This document shows positions 1 through 8,880 of a DNA stretch of 64,000 bases, piece after piece. The notes under the pieces were generated by a model. That model had not been told where the DNA came from. It did not search any database and was given only the letters and a program-made list of their open reading frames with translations. Source of the stretch: Oceanicella actignis (lineage in GTDB: Bacteria > Pseudomonadota > Alphaproteobacteria > Rhodobacterales > Rhodobacteraceae). The stretch lies in NCBI RefSeq assembly GCF_008124525.1, contig NZ_VNHJ01000001.1, positions 62,001-126,000 on the forward strand, read 5' to 3'. Made by a program: the position numbers and the translations under genes. The number at the start of each line of letters is the position of its first letter. Within the stretch, counting starts at the first letter, position 1.

Positions 1-77
1 CCGGCGCCTTGCCGCTTGCGCCGGGGCGGCGCCTCGGCCGATGGTGAGAGGGTCCGAATCCGCCGCAAGGAAACCCC
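1..77. other. Left edge, upstream region of the SPFH gene
   Basis: No gene can be supported here. The bases are GC-rich low-complexity sequence that ends in a purine-rich stretch (gcaagga) just before the ATG at 78, which probably serves as its ribosome binding site. Any upstream operon partner lies outside the window. Confidence 0.5.
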
Positions 78-1034
78 ATGCTCGATCCGCTTCTGCCCAC
101 CTCGATCTCGGCCGCGACGCTGGCCTTCCTCGTCTTCGCGCTGGTGCTGGTCTTCCTGTCGGTCAAGGCCGTGCCCCAGGGCGAGGAATGGACCGTCGAG
201 CGCTTCGGCCGCTACACCCGCACCCTGCGGCCGGGCCTGAACTTCCTCATCCCGCTGATCGAGCGCGTGGGCGCGCGCATCAACATGATGGAGACCGTGC
301 TCGACATCGACAGTCAGGAGGTCATCACCCGCGACAACGCCCGCATCCAGGCCGACGCCATCGCCTTCTACCAGGTGGTCGACGCCGCCGCGGCGGCCTA
401 CGAGGTGCGCGACCTGGAGCGCGCGCTCAACAACCTGACCATGACCAACATCCGCACCGTGATCGGCGCCATGGATCTGGACGAGGTGCTGTCGAACCGC
501 GACGCCATCAACTCGCGCCTCCTGACGGTGATCGACGCGGCGTCGAACCCCTGGGGCGTGAAGGTGACGCGGGTCGAGATCAAGGACCTGACCCCGCCCG
601 AGGACATCACCGCCGCCATGGCCAAGCAGATGAAGGCCGAGCGCGAGAAGCGCGCCGAGGTTCTTCAGGCCGAGGGCGAGAAGCAGGCCGCCATTCTCAA
701 GGCCGAGGGCTTCAAGGAGGCCCAGATCCGCGAGGCCGAAGGCCGCCGCGCCGCCGCCTTCCTCGACGCCGAGGCGCGCGAGCGCCAGGCCCGCGCCGAG
801 GCCGAGGCGACGCGCATGGTCTCCGAGGCCATCGCGGCGGGCGACGTGCAGGCGGTGAACTACTTCGTCGCCCAGAAATACGTCGAAGCCCTGCGCGACG
901 TGGCCGCCGCGCCCAACGCCAAGACGGTGATGATCCCGCTCGAGGCGTCGGGGGTGATCGGCTCGGTCGCCGGCGTGGCCGAGCTGGCGCGCGCCGCCGG
1001 GCTTGGCGGCGGCGCGGCCGGCGGCCGGGGCTGA
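78..1034 (+). CDS. SPFH/band 7 (stomatin-prohibitin) membrane protein
   Basis: A 318-residue protein of the SPFH/stomatin family (QmcA/paraslipin type), which forms membrane-anchored oligomers linked to membrane microdomain organisation. A single hydrophobic segment lies at about residues 8-30, followed by the band 7 opening (VKAVPQGEEWTVERFGRY) and a long charged, Ala/Glu-rich coiled coil at about 180-270, typical of the family. The length is normal. The start is fixed by the purine-rich stretch ahead of ATG 78. Nine bases separate it from a downstream NfeD gene; SPFH and NfeD proteins are a known genetic and physical pair, so the two probably form one operon. The specific client process is not shown by the sequence. 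Confidence 0.9.
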   Translation: MLDPLLPTSISAATLAFLVFALVLVFLSVKAVPQGEEWTVERFGRYTRTLRPGLNFLIPLIERVGARINMMETVLDIDSQEVITRDNARIQADAIAFYQVVDAAAAAYEVRDLERALNNLTMTNIRTVIGAMDLDEVLSNRDAINSRLLTVIDAASNPWGVKVTRVEIKDLTPPEDITAAMAKQMKAEREKRAEVLQAEGEKQAAILKAEGFKEAQIREAEGRRAAAFLDAEARERQARAEAEATRMVSEAIAAGDVQAVNYFVAQKYVEALRDVAAAPNAKTVMIPLEASGVIGSVAGVAELARAAGLGGGAAGGRG

Positions 1035-1043
1035 GGGCGCGTC

Positions 1044-1514
1044 ATGGACATTTTCGCCTTTCTCGACGGCGCCTCGCCCTGGGGCTGGGCCGCGCTGGCC
1101 GTGGGGCTTGCCGCGGTCGAGATGCTGATCGGCTCGTTCTTCCTGCTGTGGCCGGCGCTGGCGGCGGCGCTGACGGCCATGGCGCTGATCTATGCGCCCG
1201 ATCTGAGCGGCGCGGCGCAGATCGGGCTGTTCTCGGGCGCGGCGGCGCTGCTGACGCTGGGCGGGCGCTGGGCGGCGCGGCGGCTGGGGGCGGCGCGGTC
1301 CGGGCGCCCCGAGCTCAACCGGCGCGAGGCGCGGCTGACCGGGCGCGTGGCCGTGGCGGTCGAGCCCTTCGAGGCGGGCGAGGGCGCGGTCGAGATCGAC
1401 GGCGTGCGCTGGAGGGCCCGCGCGGCGCCGGATGCGCGCATCGACAAGGGCGCGCGGCTGCGCGTCAGGCGCGCCGAGGGCATGACGCTGATCGTCGCGC
1501 CCGTTAACCATTAG
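1044..1514 (+). CDS. NfeD family membrane protein
   Basis: A 156-residue NfeD-like protein. It has three to four hydrophobic segments in the first ~80 residues and then a soluble beta-rich (OB-fold type) domain with the family-like pattern LTGRVAVAVEPFEAGEGAVEI and a closing basic stretch. This is the short NfeD form without the ClpP-like protease domain. NfeD proteins are thought to act with SPFH proteins, and the immediately upstream gene encodes one. The stop codon (1512-1514) lies inside a CtrA-like motif that appears to belong to the next gene's promoter. The family assignment is firm; the role is inferred from the pair. Confidence 0.87.
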   Translation: MDIFAFLDGASPWGWAALAVGLAAVEMLIGSFFLLWPALAAALTAMALIYAPDLSGAAQIGLFSGAAALLTLGGRWAARRLGAARSGRPELNRREARLTGRVAVAVEPFEAGEGAVEIDGVRWRARAAPDARIDKGARLRVRRAEGMTLIVAPVNH

Positions 1515-1519
1515 TGAAC
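1504..1519 (+). promoter_or_regulatory. CtrA-like binding site
   Basis: TTAACCATTAGTGAAC fits the alphaproteobacterial CtrA pattern TTAA-N7-TTAAC with one mismatch in the second half (TGAAC). The first half includes the common TTAACCAT half-site. TTAA is rare in this GC-rich window. The site ends six bases before a candidate -35 element, a position suited to activation. It overlaps the nfeD stop codon. Confidence 0.45.
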
Positions 1520-1524
1520 GATTG

Positions 1525-1553
1525 TTGAGGCAAATTTTTCCGCTTAATATGCG
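1525..1553 (+). promoter_or_regulatory. Candidate sigma-70 promoter of the LysM gene
   Basis: TTGAGG (1525-1530), a 17-base spacer and TATGCG (1548-1553). The region is strikingly AT-rich for this window. Transcription would start near 1560 and leave a ~50-base leader before the chosen ATG at 1611. Confidence 0.45.
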
Positions 1554-1610
1554 CCCCGTATGTTTTTGTTGATGGGGTCCGCCCGGCAGGGGCGGGCAGG
1601 GGGCGTTGCG

Positions 1611-2780
1611 ATGAAACGGTTCATGAAACATTTCGCCGCCGCGGCGATGGCGGCGGGCGTCGCCTGCGGCGCGATGGCGCAAGAAGGCGCGCCGGCGCGC
1701 GAGTGCGGCGTGGAGTATGTGGTCGTTCCCGGCGACACGCTGGGCGTGATCGCGCGCAAGACGCTGGGCGACGAACGCCTGTTCGACCTGATCCACCTCG
1801 TCAACCGCGCGGCGATCGGCCCCGATCCGAACCGCATCGAGATCGGGCAGAGGCTGCGCATCCCCTGCCCGGACGATCTTCTTGCGGCGCGCGTCCAGCT
1901 TGACGAGGCGGCGGACGGCGCCTCCGCCGCGCCCGCCTCCGTTCCTGCCTCCGATCCCGCCGCCGATCCCGCCGCCGATCCTGCCGGGGCGCTTGCCGCC
2001 GACCCCCTTCCCGCGCCGGCCCTGCGGCGCGAGGTTCCCGGCGCGCCGCTCTTGCGGCTGGTCACCTTCGACCGCAATCCGCCCCTCAGCGGCGCGGATC
2101 TGCCGGCGGGCGGCGTGCTGACCGACCTTGTCGGCGCCGCGCTGAGCGTCGGCCGCCCCGCCTTCGGCTACGAGGTCGTCTTCGTCGACGACCCGGCCGC
2201 CATGCGCGGCCCGCAGGCGCGCGCGGATCTGCATTTCCCCGCGGTCGCCCCCGACTGCGCCGCGGGCGCGTCGCTGCCGCCGGCCGCGCGCGCGCGCTGC
2301 GCGGCCGAGCTGTTCTCGGACCCGTTCTTCGAGATCCGCGTCGGTTATTTCGTCGGCCCGCGCAGCGACTACCGCCGCGCCAAGGCGCCGGCCGATCTGC
2401 GCGGGCTGCGCCTTTGCCGGCCTGCGCGCATGCCCGTGGGCGATCTCGAGGCGCGGGGCCTGACCGATCCCGAGGTGTCGCTGGTGCGCGGGCGCGACCT
2501 TGACTATTGCCTGCGCGCGCTGCGCATCGGCGAGGTGGACGTGGTGTCGGCCGAAACCGTCCGCGTGAACGAGGCGGCGGAAAGGCTGGGCTATGTGAAC
2601 TGGGCGGTCGAGCTCGAGCCGCTGTCGCAGACCCTTCCGCTGCGCGCCGCCGGTCCGCGCACGGCGCGCACGCGCCGGGCGCTCGAGGCGCTCGACGCCG
2701 GCCTTGCGCGCCTGCGGTCCGATGGCGGGTGGTTCCGGATCGTCTCGCGCCACGCGACGGGCGCCGCGGCGACGAACTGA
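1611..2780 (+). CDS. Secreted LysM domain protein fused to a solute-binding-like domain
   Basis: A 389-residue exported protein. ATG 1611 gives a clean signal peptide (MKRFMKHFAAAAMAAGVACG...AMAQ); an in-frame ATG at 1560 would place a non-signal extension ahead of it and coincides with the predicted transcription start. A LysM domain covers about residues 37-85 (YVVVPGDTLGVIARKTLGD, ending IGQRLRIP) and should bind peptidoglycan. An Ala/Pro/Asp linker with repeated DPAADPA units follows. From about 150 to the end is a domain resembling periplasmic family 3 solute-binding proteins, including a segment like FSDPFFEIRVGYFV and a closing GGWFRIVSRH. No transporter genes adjoin, so the domain may be a sensor or scaffold. 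The binding-protein assignment is by pattern only. Confidence 0.75.
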   Translation: MKRFMKHFAAAAMAAGVACGAMAQEGAPARECGVEYVVVPGDTLGVIARKTLGDERLFDLIHLVNRAAIGPDPNRIEIGQRLRIPCPDDLLAARVQLDEAADGASAAPASVPASDPAADPAADPAGALAADPLPAPALRREVPGAPLLRLVTFDRNPPLSGADLPAGGVLTDLVGAALSVGRPAFGYEVVFVDDPAAMRGPQARADLHFPAVAPDCAAGASLPPAARARCAAELFSDPFFEIRVGYFVGPRSDYRRAKAPADLRGLRLCRPARMPVGDLEARGLTDPEVSLVRGRDLDYCLRALRIGEVDVVSAETVRVNEAAERLGYVNWAVELEPLSQTLPLRAAGPRTARTRRALEALDAGLARLRSDGGWFRIVSRHATGAAATN

Positions 2781-2889
2781 TCTCCAGACGCCCCGGCGCG
2801 CGCCGCGGCGACGGACCGATCCCCAGGCGCCCTGGCGCGCGCAGCAGGGACGAGCCGATCCCTAGGCGCCCTGGCGCGCGCCGCTCAGG
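2773..2889. repeat. Three degenerate 39-bp tandem repeats
   Basis: Units at 2773-2811, 2812-2850 and 2851-2889 share the core cgatc-(t/c)-c...ggcgcc(c)tggcgcgcg; units two and three are closest. The array contains the stop codon of the LysM gene and runs into the last codons of the convergent cyclotransferase gene. Because 39 is a multiple of three, any expansion keeps frame. Confidence 0.85.
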
Positions 2890-3464
2890 GCGCGCACCAT
2901 CTCGTCCAGCCGCTCGAGCTCGGGATCGCGCAGCCCAAGCTCGCGCAGATGCGCGACGGTGTTGTGCAGATACTCGGCGTTCGGGCCGGCCGGACCGACC
3001 GAGGCGGCGATGATCCGCGCCTGTTCGTCAAGCGGCAGCGGCGCGTAGTGGGGATGCGCCTGGTTCATCAGGTAGCAAAGCGCGCGCACCCTGCCGCCGT
3101 CGCGCAGCTCGATCTCGTGAAAGGTCTCGAGATAGCTGTCCTCGTCCATCTCGCGATGGTTCAGATAGGCGTGCGCCTCGGCTGCGCTCTCGGCCGGCAC
3201 GCGAAAGGCCGCGCCGTCGCACCACGCGCCCGGCGCCCGGTCCAGCGCCAGCACCAGCCCCGGCGCCCGCGGCGTGCCCCGGTAGCGCACCGAGCGCAGG
3301 CAGAAGGCGCGCCGATAGCCATGGATGCGCGCGATGCGCCGCTCGGCATAGGCGAAGCCGGGCCGCCACAGCAGCGAGCCATAGCCGAACACCCACAGAT
3401 CGCCCTCGGCGCCCGCCGCCTGCGCCGCGTCGGCGCGCCGGTTCGCGGTCTGTCCGTCATGCAT
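2862..3464 (-). CDS. ChaC-type gamma-glutamylcyclotransferase
   Basis: A 200-residue protein of the ChaC-like gamma-glutamylcyclotransferase family, which cleaves glutathione or gamma-glutamyl peptides to 5-oxoproline in the cytoplasm. The signature glycine loop is FGYGSLLWRPGF (GYGS at residues 27-30), and the expected catalytic Glu is E105 in LNHREMDED. ATG 3464 was chosen because further upstream the frame becomes basic low-complexity sequence that overlaps the divergent neighbour's leader. The C-terminus ends inside the 39-bp repeat array. Substrate preference for glutathione is inferred from the family. Confidence 0.88.
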   Translation of the reverse strand: MHDGQTANRRADAAQAAGAEGDLWVFGYGSLLWRPGFAYAERRIARIHGYRRAFCLRSVRYRGTPRAPGLVLALDRAPGAWCDGAAFRVPAESAAEAHAYLNHREMDEDSYLETFHEIELRDGGRVRALCYLMNQAHPHYAPLPLDEQARIIAASVGPAGPNAEYLHNTVAHLRELGLRDPELERLDEMVRALSGARQGA

Positions 3465-3594
3465 GGCTTTCTCCGCGTCTCGGGCCGGTTTCGCGCCTGC
3501 CGGGCCTCGCGCGCCGGCCCGTGCCGGCGTATATAGCGCCCAGCCGCGCAAGCCAAGCGCGGCGCGCCGAAGGGCGGCGAAGGAAAGGGCGGGC

Positions 3595-4623
3595 ATGCTG
3601 TTCAGGGTCAGGCTTTTGATTGCGGCCGTGGTCGTCGCGGCGTTGGGGTGGAGCGCATGGTGGTGGATCGGCGCCTCGGCGCAGCGCGCGGCGCTCGAGG
3701 GCTGGCTCGAGGCGCGCCGCGCCGACGGCTGGACGGCCGAGGCCGACGCGCTGCGCGTGGGCGGCTACCCCAACCGCTTCGACGCGGTGCTGTCGGGGCT
3801 GCGGCTGGCCGATCCGCGGGGCGGCTGGGCGTGGGAGGCGCCCGAGCTGCGCAGCTTCATGCTGTCCTACGTTCCCAACCGGGTCATCCTGGCGCTGCCG
3901 GCGCGCCAGACCTTCAGGGCGGGCGCGCTTTCGGGCGCGCTCGAGGCGGACGAGCTGCGCGCCTCGGCGGCCGTCGCGCCGGGGCTTGGGCTGGAGCTGG
4001 AGCGCGCGGTGATCGAGGGGCGCGGCCTGCGGCTGATCGCCGACGAGGGATGGCGCGCCGAGGCCGCGCGCGGCCTGCTGGCGCTGCGCCGTTCGCCCCG
4101 CGCGCAGGGGCTGGCGAACGCCTATGACGTCGCGCTCGCGCTGGGCGCGCTGGGCCTGCCGCGCCAGGCGGCCGACGCGCTGGCGGGGCTGTGGGACGAG
4201 GGGGCGTCGCTGGACGCGGACATGATCGCGGCGTTCGACGCGCCGCTCGACCGCCGCGCGGCAGAGGGCAGGGCGCCGCGGCTGACCCATCTGCGCATCC
4301 TGAGCGCGCGGGCGGGGGGCGCGGCCCTGCGCCTCGAGGCGAAGGGCGAGCTGGCCTTCGACGCCCAGGGCCGGCCAGAGGGGCGGCTTGATCTGCGCGT
4401 GAGCGACTGGCGCGCGGCGCTCGAGGCGCTGCGGCGCGCGGGGCGCATCGCCGCGGCCGATGCGCGCGACGCGCAGTGGGTCTTGTCGCTGCTGGCCGGC
4501 GGGGCGGACGCGCTCGAGGCGCCGCTGCGCTTCGCTTCGGGCGGCGTGTTCCTGGGGCCGCTGCGGCTGGGGCCGGCGCCGCGGCTGGGCATCGCCGCCG
4601 CGCGGCGCGGCGCGCCCGGCTGA
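3595..4623 (+). CDS. DUF2125 domain-containing protein
   Basis: A 342-residue protein matching the alphaproteobacterial DUF2125 family. It begins with one N-terminal hydrophobic segment (LIAAVVVAALGWSAWWWIG, about residues 7-25), probably an uncleaved anchor or signal. A mostly periplasmic domain follows, with the family-typical stretch GGYPNRFDAVLSGLRLADP. The start at 3595 places the hydrophobic segment at the extreme N-terminus and is preceded by gaaaggg; longer in-frame starts run across the divergent promoter region. The function of the family is unknown. Its neighbours (extensin-like, ChaC) give no firm clue beyond an envelope location. Confidence 0.82.
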   Translation: MLFRVRLLIAAVVVAALGWSAWWWIGASAQRAALEGWLEARRADGWTAEADALRVGGYPNRFDAVLSGLRLADPRGGWAWEAPELRSFMLSYVPNRVILALPARQTFRAGALSGALEADELRASAAVAPGLGLELERAVIEGRGLRLIADEGWRAEAARGLLALRRSPRAQGLANAYDVALALGALGLPRQAADALAGLWDEGASLDADMIAAFDAPLDRRAAEGRAPRLTHLRILSARAGGAALRLEAKGELAFDAQGRPEGRLDLRVSDWRAALEALRRAGRIAAADARDAQWVLSLLAGGADALEAPLRFASGGVFLGPLRLGPAPRLGIAAARRGAPG

Positions 4624-4638
4624 GGGCGCGGGCGGGGC

Positions 4639-5352
4639 TCAGCGGCAGACGGGCGGCCCCTCATGGGCGCGCACGTCAAGATGGAAGTGGTCGGCATGGG
4701 GGGCGTCATGCTCGGGCCCCAGCGTCGTGCCGAAGCTGGCGCAGCCCGCGCGCCAGGCGCCGCGCAGAAAGCGCCCTGCGACGCCGCGGCCCCAGTGCCG
4801 CCGCACCAAGATCACCCGCCCGTCCGACAGCACGAAGGCGGCCACGTCCACGGCGTTGCCCGCCGCATGCTCGGACAGCCGCGCGCCGGGGCGCCCATAG
4901 AGCGGCCGGCATTGATACGAGCCGCTGGGCCGCACCGCCGCCAGGTCGAAGCCGAGGCGGCGCGCATGGGCGCGGGTGCGCGCGATCCAGTCGGCGAAGG
5001 CGCGCGCCGTGCGGCAGTTGACCACGATCGGCTCGAGCAGCGCGACGCCGTCCGCGCGTTCGACGCGCACGGGTTCGGGCACGCCGCAACGTCCCGGCGC
5101 CTCGATGGGATCGAGGGCGCGCCCGCGCAGCCGCGCGTCGCCGCACAGCCCCGCCGCCGCGCCGGCCGCCTTGGCCGTGGGCCCTGCCGGCAGCGCGGCC
5201 AGCAGCCCCGCCAGCGCCAGGGCGGCCGCGCGCGGGCGGCCGGCGCGGCGGCGGGCTTCGCGCCGCCCGGGGCGCGCGGCGAAGGTGCGCTGCGCCGGCG
5301 TGTCCCGGGGCGCGTCGCCGGGCGCATGGCGAGGGCTGCGCGCGCGCGACAT
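4639..5352 (-). CDS. Extensin-like C-terminal domain protein
   Basis: A 237-residue protein. An Arg-rich N-terminus is followed by a hydrophobic signal-like segment (AALALAGLLAALPAGPTAKA, about residues 46-65). The extensin-like C domain fills the rest, with GSYQCRPLYGRPGARLSEHA, GNAVDVAAF and HADHFHLD. The spaced His/Asp residues (SEHA...DVA...HADHFH) match the D-Ala-D-Ala carboxypeptidase/VanY-like metallo fold and suggest a zinc peptidase-like site acting on the cell wall. ATG 5352 lies seven bases after the end of tyrA, so it is probably co-transcribed with hisC-tyrA. The cell-wall role is inferred. Confidence 0.82.
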   Translation of the reverse strand: MSRARSPRHAPGDAPRDTPAQRTFAARPGRREARRRAGRPRAAALALAGLLAALPAGPTAKAAGAAAGLCGDARLRGRALDPIEAPGRCGVPEPVRVERADGVALLEPIVVNCRTARAFADWIARTRAHARRLGFDLAAVRPSGSYQCRPLYGRPGARLSEHAAGNAVDVAAFVLSDGRVILVRRHWGRGVAGRFLRGAWRAGCASFGTTLGPEHDAPHADHFHLDVRAHEGPPVCR

Positions 5353-5359
5353 GGCCGCC

Positions 5360-6721
5360 CTACTCGCGCCGCGCCGCTCCGGGGGCGGGCGTCTCGTCGT
5401 CCGCGGCGGGGGCCGGAGCCGGGGCCGCGGTGGGGGCCGGGGCGGGGGCCGCATCGGCGCCCGGCCCCGCGCCCAGTCCTGCGCCCAGGTCCGCATCCTT
5501 GTCTGGGCCTGCGCCCTGATCCTGATCCCGGGCCGAGGCCTGCGGGTCGGCGCCCGCTGCGGCCGGCGCCTCGGCGCTGCGGGCGGGCGCGGGGCGCGAG
5601 GGCTTCACGCGCCCGAAATCCGGCGCGGCGGTGTCCTGGCCGGCCTCGATGATGCCGCGGCGGATGGCGCGGGTGCGGGTGAAGTAGTCGAACAAGAGGT
5701 CCCCGTCGCCCATGCGGATGGCGCGCTGAAGGACGAACAGCTCTTCGGTGAAGCGGCCCAGGATCTCGAGCGTCGCCTCCTTGTTGTTGAGAAACACGTC
5801 GCGCCACATGGTCGGGTCGGACGCGGCGATGCGCGTGAAGTCGCGAAAGCCGGCCGCGGAATACTTGATGACCTCGGAATCCGTGACCCGGCGCAGGTGG
5901 TCGGCGACGCCGACCATGGTGTAGGCGATCAGATGCGGCGCGTGCGAGGTCACCGCCAGCACCAGGTCGTGATGGGCGGGGTCCATCTCGTCGACATTGG
6001 CGCCGCAGCCCTCCCACAGCCGGCGCAGCCGCGCGACCTGGCCGCGGTCCGAGCCGGGCAGGGGGGTGAGGATGCACCAGCGGTTGTCGAACAGCTCGGC
6101 GAAGCCTGCCTCGGGGCCCGAATGCTCGGTGCCCGCAAGCGGGTGGGCGGGGATGAAATGGACCTCCTGGGGCAAGTGAGGGGCCACGGCCTCGATCACC
6201 GCCGCCTTGACCGAGCCCACATCGGAAACCACCGCGCCGGGCTTGAGCGCCGGGGCGATGGCGCGGGCGGTCGCTTCCATGGCGCCGACCGGCACGCACA
6301 GGATGACCAGATCGGCGTCGCGCACGCATTCGGCCGGGGCGGCGAAGACCTCGTCGCAAAAGCCCAGCCGCGCCGCGGTCTCGCGCGTGGCGGCCGAGCG
6401 CGCATGCCCCACGATCCGCCGCGCCAGCCCCGCGCGCCGCGCCGCCCAGGCGATGGACGAGCCGATCAGCCCCAGCCCGATCAGCGCCACCGTGTCGTAG
6501 ATGGGGCCTTCGGCCTGCGCGCGCGCGGCGGCGGCGTCCACCGCCGCGGGGCGCGGGCCGGCGTCGCGCGCGGCGCCGGCGGAGGCGCCCGTCGCCGCGG
6601 CGGAGGCGGGCGCGGCTGGGGTGGGCGCGGCGGGGGCGCGTTCGGCGGGGGCGGGTCGGGCGGGGGCCGTCGGCCCCTGGTTCGGCCCGGCGTTCCGGGC
6701 GGCGGGCGCGTCGTCGCTCAT
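5360..6721 (-). CDS. tyrA: Prephenate/arogenate dehydrogenase with low-complexity extensions
   Basis: A 453-residue protein whose central part (about 72-380) is a TyrA-type prephenate/arogenate dehydrogenase of tyrosine synthesis. The NAD(P)-binding motif [12 protein letters not shown] is at 78-89. The catalytic region [13 protein letters not shown] has His193 and His200, and a later TSHAPHL stretch follows. Usual family members are near 300 residues. Here ~70 Ala/Pro-rich residues precede the core and a similar Ala/Pro/Asp tail follows it. ATG 6721 overlaps the hisC stop (ATGA), and the extension has no better internal start, so it is probably translated. NAD versus NADP preference cannot be told. 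Confidence 0.93.
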   Translation of the reverse strand: MSDDAPAARNAGPNQGPTAPARPAPAERAPAAPTPAAPASAAATGASAGAARDAGPRPAAVDAAAARAQAEGPIYDTVALIGLGLIGSSIAWAARRAGLARRIVGHARSAATRETAARLGFCDEVFAAPAECVRDADLVILCVPVGAMEATARAIAPALKPGAVVSDVGSVKAAVIEAVAPHLPQEVHFIPAHPLAGTEHSGPEAGFAELFDNRWCILTPLPGSDRGQVARLRRLWEGCGANVDEMDPAHHDLVLAVTSHAPHLIAYTMVGVADHLRRVTDSEVIKYSAAGFRDFTRIAASDPTMWRDVFLNNKEATLEILGRFTEELFVLQRAIRMGDGDLLFDYFTRTRAIRRGIIEAGQDTAAPDFGRVKPSRPAPARSAEAPAAAGADPQASARDQDQGAGPDKDADLGAGLGAGPGADAAPAPAPTAAPAPAPAADDETPAPGAARRE

Positions 6722-7830
6722 GCCGATCCCTCCTGATCTTCGCGGGCGAAGCGCGCGGCCAGCTCGGCCACCAGGCGGCAGGCCTCTTCGTCGCCGACGG
6801 TGATGCGGATGTGCTCGGGCAGCTTGTAGCCCGCCACCTTGCGCAGGATCACCCCGCGCGCCTTGAAGAAGGCGTCCATGCGCTCGACCCGTCCGGCGCC
6901 GACATGGGCGAGCAGGAAGTTTCCCTCGGAGGGCAGGCAGGGCATGCCCGCCGCCGCAAGCCGCTTGGCCAGCCAGTCGCGCCAGACCTCGTTGCGCAGG
7001 GCGCAGGTCTCGCGCCATTCGAGGTCGCGGATGGCGGCCTCGCCGGCCTCGAGCGCGGGGGTGGACAGGTTGAACGGTCCGCGGATGCGGTCGAGCGCGT
7101 CGATGACGTGATCGGGCGCGTAGGCCCAGCCGATCCGCAGCGCCGCCAGGCCGTGGATCTTCGAGAAGGTGCGCGTCATCACCACGTCGTCGCGCATGCG
7201 CGCCAGCCGAGCGCCGGCGTCGTAGCCGGGCGCGCGGACGTATTCGGCATAGGCGCCGTCAAGCACCAGCAGCGCGCGCGCCGGCTTGAGTCGGGCGAGG
7301 CGGGCGATCTCGTCCGCGCCGACCAGCGTGCCGGTCGGGTTGTTGGGGTTGGCCACGAAGATCAGGCGCGTGCGCTCGGTGCAGGCGGCCAGCAGCGCGT
7401 CGACGTCGGTGCGCATGTCCTTCTCGGGCGCCTCGACGGGCGTGGCGCCGGCGGCCAGCGCGCTGATGCGATACATGCCGAAGCCGTGTTCGGTGTGCAG
7501 CACCTCGTCGCCGGGGCCCGCATAGGCTTGGCACAGCATCGAGATGATCTCGTCCGAGCCGGCGCCGCAGATGATGCGCTCGGGCTCCAGCCCCTCGACC
7601 TCGGCGATGGCGGCGCGCAGGCGCGCATGGCCGCCGTCGGGGTAGATCGCCAGCCGGTCGGCCGCCGCGGCGTAGGCGGCGACGGCGCGCGGCGAGGGTC
7701 CGTAGGGGTTCTCGTTGGACGACAGCTTGATGGCCCGGTTCGCCCCCGGAACCGCGCTCTCGCCGCCCACATAGGGCGCGATGCTCAGGATGCCGGGCTG
7801 GGGCTTGATGACGGGATGAGGCTTGGTCAT
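6718..7830 (-). CDS. hisC: Histidinol-phosphate/aromatic aminotransferase
   Basis: A 370-residue fold-type I PLP aminotransferase of the HisC family. Visible are [14 protein letters not shown] at the N-terminus, NPNNPTGT at 161-168 and the PLP-binding lysine Lys224 in [15 protein letters not shown]. It transfers the amino group from glutamate to imidazole-acetol phosphate and, in many alphaproteobacteria, also acts on prephenate or phenylpyruvate. The four-base overlap with tyrA makes an aromatic-amino-acid role likely in addition to histidine synthesis. ATG 7830 ([13 protein letters not shown]) is the family-like start; further upstream the frame is Arg-rich and unconserved. Confidence 0.93.
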   Translation of the reverse strand: MTKPHPVIKPQPGILSIAPYVGGESAVPGANRAIKLSSNENPYGPSPRAVAAYAAAADRLAIYPDGGHARLRAAIAEVEGLEPERIICGAGSDEIISMLCQAYAGPGDEVLHTEHGFGMYRISALAAGATPVEAPEKDMRTDVDALLAACTERTRLIFVANPNNPTGTLVGADEIARLARLKPARALLVLDGAYAEYVRAPGYDAGARLARMRDDVVMTRTFSKIHGLAALRIGWAYAPDHVIDALDRIRGPFNLSTPALEAGEAAIRDLEWRETCALRNEVWRDWLAKRLAAAGMPCLPSEGNFLLAHVGAGRVERMDAFFKARGVILRKVAGYKLPEHIRITVGDEEACRLVAELAARFAREDQEGSA

Positions 7831-7933
7831 GTGCCGCGTCTTGTTCCGACCGCCGGCTCTGGCGCGCCCGCCGGCGGATGGGCGCGCCAATGACTTACCC
7901 GGGAATGCGGGCGCGCGCCAGCGCCGCGCGCGC

Positions 7934-8791
7934 TCATGTCTTCAGCTTCCAGCCGCTGCGCAGCAGCGCCCATGCCGCCGTCCACAGCGCCGCCGTCAGC
8001 CCGGCCGCGACCGCCGCCCCCGTCCATGGCGCGCCGCCCGCGCCGGCGTCCGACAGGCCGATGGCGCCGTAGCGAAAGCCGTCGATCAGGTGAAAGACCG
8101 GGTTGAAGTGGCTGGCGGTCTCGAGCGCGGGGGGCAGGTCGCGCACCGAGTAGAAGGTGCCCGACAGGAAGCTGAGCGGCGTGACGACGAAGTTGGTGAT
8201 CGCCGCCATCTGGTCGAACTTGTCGGCCGCGATGCCCGCGATGACGCCCGCCAGCGCCATGATCGCCGATCCGGCCAGCGCATAGCCCAGCAGCCAGAGC
8301 GGATGCGCGGGCGCGACCCCGGCCATGGCGAAGGCCGCGCCGCCGGCCAGCAGCGCCACCGCCAGGCCGCGCGCCACGCCGCCGAAGACGTAGCCGAACA
8401 GGATCTCGGTCGGGCTGAGCGGCGGCATGAGCGTATCGACGATGTTGCCCTGCACCTTCGAGATGATCAGCGAGGACGAGGTGTTCGCGAAGGCGTTCTG
8501 CAGCACCGCCATCATGGCGACGCCGGGCGCCAGGAAGGCGGCGAAGGGCACGCCCTCGGTCTCGCCGCGCCGGGCGGCGAAGGCGACGGTGAACACCGCC
8601 ATGAACAGGATCGTCGTCGTCATCGGCGCCAGCAGCGTCTGCGTCCAGACATTGGCGAAGCGCAGCGTCTCGCGCATGCACAAGGTCCATGCGCCCAGCA
8701 GGTTGAAGCGTCCGAAGCGCCGCGCCCCCATCCGGCCCGCGCCGCCGCGGGCGGGGGCGTCTTGCAGGTGCGGGGCGGTGGGCTGGGTCAT
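7934..8791 (-). CDS. ABC-2 type transporter permease
   Basis: A 285-residue integral membrane protein of the ABC-2 permease family (exporters for drugs, polysaccharides or lipids). Six hydrophobic segments are visible. The family core is present: [11 protein letters not shown], an [18 protein letters not shown] stretch with the IDTL-like [20 protein letters not shown], and [16 protein letters not shown] before the final helices. No ATP-binding partner gene is next to it, so its ATPase must be encoded elsewhere, perhaps on the far side of an operon split. Its promoter seems to be one half of the symmetric element at 8842-8870 shared with gcrA. The substrate is unknown. Confidence 0.88.
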   Translation of the reverse strand: MTQPTAPHLQDAPARGGAGRMGARRFGRFNLLGAWTLCMRETLRFANVWTQTLLAPMTTTILFMAVFTVAFAARRGETEGVPFAAFLAPGVAMMAVLQNAFANTSSSLIISKVQGNIVDTLMPPLSPTEILFGYVFGGVARGLAVALLAGGAAFAMAGVAPAHPLWLLGYALAGSAIMALAGVIAGIAADKFDQMAAITNFVVTPLSFLSGTFYSVRDLPPALETASHFNPVFHLIDGFRYGAIGLSDAGAGGAPWTGAAVAAGLTAALWTAAWALLRSGWKLKT

Positions 8792-8841
8792 GACGTTCTC
8801 CGCTGCAGGGTCGGGATCGTGGCGCCCGGGGCGCCGCGCAT

Positions 8842-8870
8842 CTTGTAACGGGCGCGGCGCGGGTTACAAT
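8842..8870. promoter_or_regulatory. Symmetric bidirectional promoter of gcrA and the ABC-2 permease
   Basis: TTGTAAC (8843-8849) and GTTACAA (8863-8869) form a perfect inverted repeat. Read rightward it gives TTGTAA-N16-TACAAT toward gcrA. Read leftward it gives TTGTAA-N16-TACAAG toward the permease. Each strand thus has a -35 and -10 formed from the same bases. It is flanked by very GC-rich DNA. The alternative is a plain operator dyad. Confidence 0.5.
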
Positions 8871-8880
8871 AGGCCCGAGC

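Noticed and set aside
1560-1610. Start of the LysM gene at ATG 1560
   Set aside because: It coincides with the predicted transcription start and would put 17 residues before a clean signal peptide.
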